Positions 60,557 to 64,000 of a DNA stretch of 64,000 nt are shown one piece after another (positions within the stretch are counted from its first letter, which is position 1; the number at the start of each line of letters is the position of its first letter). The DNA comes from Aphis gossypii (lineage: Eukaryota > Arthropoda > Insecta > Hemiptera > Aphididae), in assembly GCF_020184175.1 (NCBI RefSeq), contig NC_065533.1, positions 57,512,351-57,576,350 on the forward strand, given 5' to 3'. The position numbers and the translations under genes were made by a program. The notes below the pieces were generated by a model that was not told the origin of the DNA, did no database searches, and saw nothing but the letters and a program-made list of their open reading frames with translations.

Positions 60557-61308
60557 CAGCGGCGTGCGGTAGTATTAAGTATTATTATTTAGTAATAATA
60601 TATTTATACATAATTATTATTATTTATATTTTTATATTTTATTATTTTTTTATTTAGTATTATTATATTAAGCTAGGTAAGTGCAAAAAAAAACCCGTTA
60701 CTTATTAAGGTAAATTATTATAATTATTTAAGTAAATAAAAAATAATTTTTTTTAATGTATAGTATTTATTTATCTTTTTATAAATAAAATCCATTCATC
60801 TATCTTTTTTTATAAATTCATTAGTCACTTTATCATAAAAATCTAAATTATATTTTGTTTTTATTAATAAAATATTATAAAACAATATTAAAATTATTGT
60901 ATTGTGATTAACCAAAAAAAAAAAACCAATTATCGAAAGTATGGTACCAGAAAAAGTATTTAAAAGCGCTCCGACCGATGCATAAAATCGTGGACACCCC
61001 GTCCTACCGCACCCGGCTATACCTACCATACTATATGAGCCAGGTAATCAAAATCCGGAGGGCTTCTGTCAATTTATTTCCTACCTACATGAACTTAATT
61101 TATTAATTTTCTTACCAATTACTATAAAATTATAATATAGATAATAAAGTATAATTACTGATGAGTATACTTATTATTTATAAAATAAAAAACTTATATC
61201 GTATTGCTCATTGCAGATATAATGAATTAACTAAATTTATTTTTCTTCCTTTTTGAACGGATATGCGGCACTTCGCACTTACCTCGCTCGCCCTGCCGCA
61301 CGCCACTG
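60557..61308. mobile_element. Non-autonomous hAT element with perfect target duplication
   Basis: 752-bp element. The left end CAGCGGCGTGCGGTAG and the right end read inward, CAGTGGCGTGCGGCAG, match at 14 of 16. It is flanked by identical 8-mers ATATTGTA (60549-60556 and 61309-61316). A further copy of the end-like motif (GGGTGCGGTAGGACG, reverse strand) lies inside at about 61,000. The interior is A+T-rich with no transposase. The intact duplication suggests a comparatively recent insertion. Confidence 0.9.
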
Positions 61309-61316
61309 ATATTGTA

Positions 61317-64000
61317 ATAATACATTACAGGATCTGGATGCGTATTTTAGTTTTTCGATTTCATTTTTGAGCTGAGCTATGACCTAAATCGTACACGTGT
61401 GACTAGCGTTTCCGTCCCTTTTGTATCCTATATCAGTGATTTATATGGTTTACTATCATCCTCGCCCACAGACCACTAAGACCAACCCTACGCTTACAAT
61501 CAAAATAAAAGAATAAACGATAATAAACATAATATTGGAATCGCGTGTACTCGAATAGTCGGGTTTGCCTCTAAAACGCGAGACCGCGTCTACGCTCTAC
61601 AGTTATCAGAAATTAAAATTGTACCTACCTATTTAATTCGAATGTCATCAAAATATAATAACAATTGCTCTGTTCAAAAGTAAAAATTGAAATATTCGGT
61701 GCATCATAACTGCGAATGCATGATGGAAATTTTATAATATATCACCTCAACTCTAACTCCGCGAATGATTTTTTTATTGTTTAAACTTTAAATACAATAT
61801 ATTATGTAATTAAAGGTTAAATACAAATATTATTAAATAAATATAACTGGAAACAGCATGATCTAAAATATGTATCGCTAAAATTATTTTTACCAATCAT
61901 TATAAATTTAAGTAGTTATAACTAAAATCTAATTTATTATTTAATAATAACAATAATAATAATAATACATGATAATATATACATGATACATACATACATA
62001 CATACATATACAATAACAAAACTAACATAGTCGTTGTCAGTATTAAATTAAATTAAGCTAAACGTTTTACAAAAATATTATCACCTATGCCTGTTATTAT
62101 TTTGAAATTTTTTTTGCGAATTGTAGACTAGCCAGTAACACGTAAAAAAAACGTTTTGTCACTGGTACAGCTTGATCACAAATAATACAATATAAAATCA
62201 ATCTTACCATCTGTTTAAATAAACTTCGCTGGAAAATTATTCAATATTATGGATTCACTTCGAACTTTGTGCACTTTATAAAAATGATAGGTAGGTACTG
62301 TTATTAACGTCCGCACATTTAGGTAACTCAAATCGTACTAATGAAATAAAATATTTATTATATTGACAATTTAATATAATAAATTTATAGATAATTCTAA
62401 CTGTCGTTTGACCAAGATAAGATTAAATATATAGATATTATATTTACGATAATTCGATAAATAACTCCAATAACTATAAATAAAGTTAAATAAGTACCAT
62501 ATCAAATTCACAAGATATCTAAAAATCAATATATATAATATATATAATTGTACATAATATTATATTCAAAATGTGCAAACAATAATACAAAAAAAAAAAT
62601 AAATGGTACAATTTAATCGAGAATAAACTAAATCGTGAACATAATTTATCTGACAACTTATCAATGTGGACTGTAGGGGAAAACCATGGAAATGCATAAA
62701 AATCTTAGCCCTAAAAATAATAGTGCAATAGATACCTCACTACTATAGTTGTTATCTACGAATTATGACAATAGACTCAAATATTATGTACCCGAGTATA
62801 CGATGAATGATTGAATCAATGCATTAAAATATAAATGATTCTTAAAAGACAACTGAGTTGGAGAAAAATTTATAGCTCGTTTACACACATACGAATTTAT
62901 GAACATTAAACACTTATTTTCAAAATAGATTACGCACATTGTAGATAGGTACTAAAATTTTTTAAATATTTTACATCTGTTTTACTCGTACAATATTTAC
63001 GATTTACCCTTCTCTATTTTTATAAGGCTCAAAAAATGTTGTACTATCATATTCGACGTCAAAAGTTTATGTAAGTACTAAATACAATTTTTTACCTGAA
63101 AACCGTTCAGTCTTTAGCCTACAATAAAAAACGTGAAAAACTACATTGTTGCATAATATTTCGCCTGCTGCAGTAAGCTGTTTACTAGTTTGTGCTTTAC
63201 TTTTATAAAATCTATAATATTTACTCGTACAGGTAAGACAGATAATATAGATAAAAACTTCAACTAAAATTTAAAATTGATTAGGTAATGTTTTATTAGA
63301 TCTATTAATTATATAGAAATAGAACTACCTATAAGTATTATTACATAATTTTGCATTTTTAATATTTCTTATATCTACAAGTCAATTCTTTACTTACCTA
63401 TTACTAGTGTATTTGTTATAATATCTCAATATTCAATTCATATTATTTTGATTAATATTATTTATTATATGTCTCCGTTTCAAGCGTTAATCTGCATGTA
63501 TTTTTTTTATTTTATCAAGCCACGACTTGGTTTAAACGATGTCACGATGACGGTGGTGTGTAGTTGCATTATATTATTATGTCATAAACGTGGGGCCCGA
63601 CGAGCTAGAAACCTATTCGGCGATCGCGGTCGATACATTCTCGGAGTGTAATAAAATAATAGTTATAGAAAAAATTACTGCTTGGATTTTGATGCAGTCA
63701 TATTTTTTCTGGCCCGCACCTATAAAATGTATTTTGGGTGGTACTGATTATTTCAAAGTAATTTCTTTTGCATTTTTTTGACAAAATTAACCTAAGATAT
63801 ATTTTTAATGTAATTTTCTCAGTTTTTACTTTTTCCGATTCGTTTATTAAATGAACGAAAATTGTTGCTATTAACAAGAAACTTTCAATACACTGTCGAC
63901 TATATACTAAATAATAAATTAGCAACAAGTAACAACGTACAAACGTACAATATATTACATTATAATATATAATATAAAAAAAAAACAAAAAAACAAAAAA
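61317..64000. other. Gene-poor A+T-rich stretch to the window end
   Basis: Includes an (ATAC)n microsatellite at about 61,984-62,008. A CpG-containing patch at 63,580-63,650 is not attributable to any gene. Nothing else is recognised. Confidence 0.35.

Overview
The window looks like nuclear DNA of an aphid or a close hemipteran relative. It is very A+T-rich with isolated CpG-rich islands, genes are sparse and split by GT-AG introns, there is an interstitial (TTAGG)n tract (the insect telomere repeat), and decayed class II transposons are common. The two recognisable genes, bin3/MEPCE and CSN7, are ordinary eukaryotic genes. I see no operon, CRISPR array, rRNA, intact tRNA or complete transposase. 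The species call is an inference from sequence character.

Layout. (1) 1-3,640: the last three coding exons of a bin3/MEPCE-type RNA cap methyltransferase (+), preceded by about 2.4 kb of its intron. (2) 5,100-15,280: a transposase scrap (+) at 5.2 kb. Next is a predicted four-exon minus-strand gene for a small basic secreted protein (5,685-6,534). Then comes intronless CSN7 (+, 7,742-8,503). A partial, damaged copy of the secreted-protein locus lies at 14.0-15.3 kb and carries a MITE-like insertion. (3) 15-29 kb: no solid gene. It holds several non-autonomous hAT-like and pogo/mariner-like elements and inverted repeats. (4) 29.6-45.0 kb: a probable single + strand gene. It has a CpG-rich first exon, a small second exon at 37.2 kb, and a 3.7-kb exon carrying two long overlapping reading frames (517 and 712 codons). 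A 3'UTR intron follows. Its long first intron holds a decayed MULE transposase, a mariner-like transposase remnant, an hAT element, a poly(A)-tailed retroposon and the telomere-like tract. Its second intron holds an unusual array of short GC-rich hairpins. (5) 45-64 kb: no supported multi-exon gene. It holds hAT-like elements (one with a perfect 8-bp target duplication), a THAP-like mini-ORF, a tRNA-Asp-derived pseudogene, a 34-bp minisatellite and microsatellites.

Most interesting items: the two-ORF gene, whose products match no family I recognise and may be paralogous to each other; the duplicated secreted-protein locus around CSN7; and the hairpin array with covarying stems. Known roles: bin3/MEPCE caps small nuclear RNA, and CSN7 belongs to the COP9 signalosome that removes Nedd8 from cullins. 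Nothing here shows that these genes act together.
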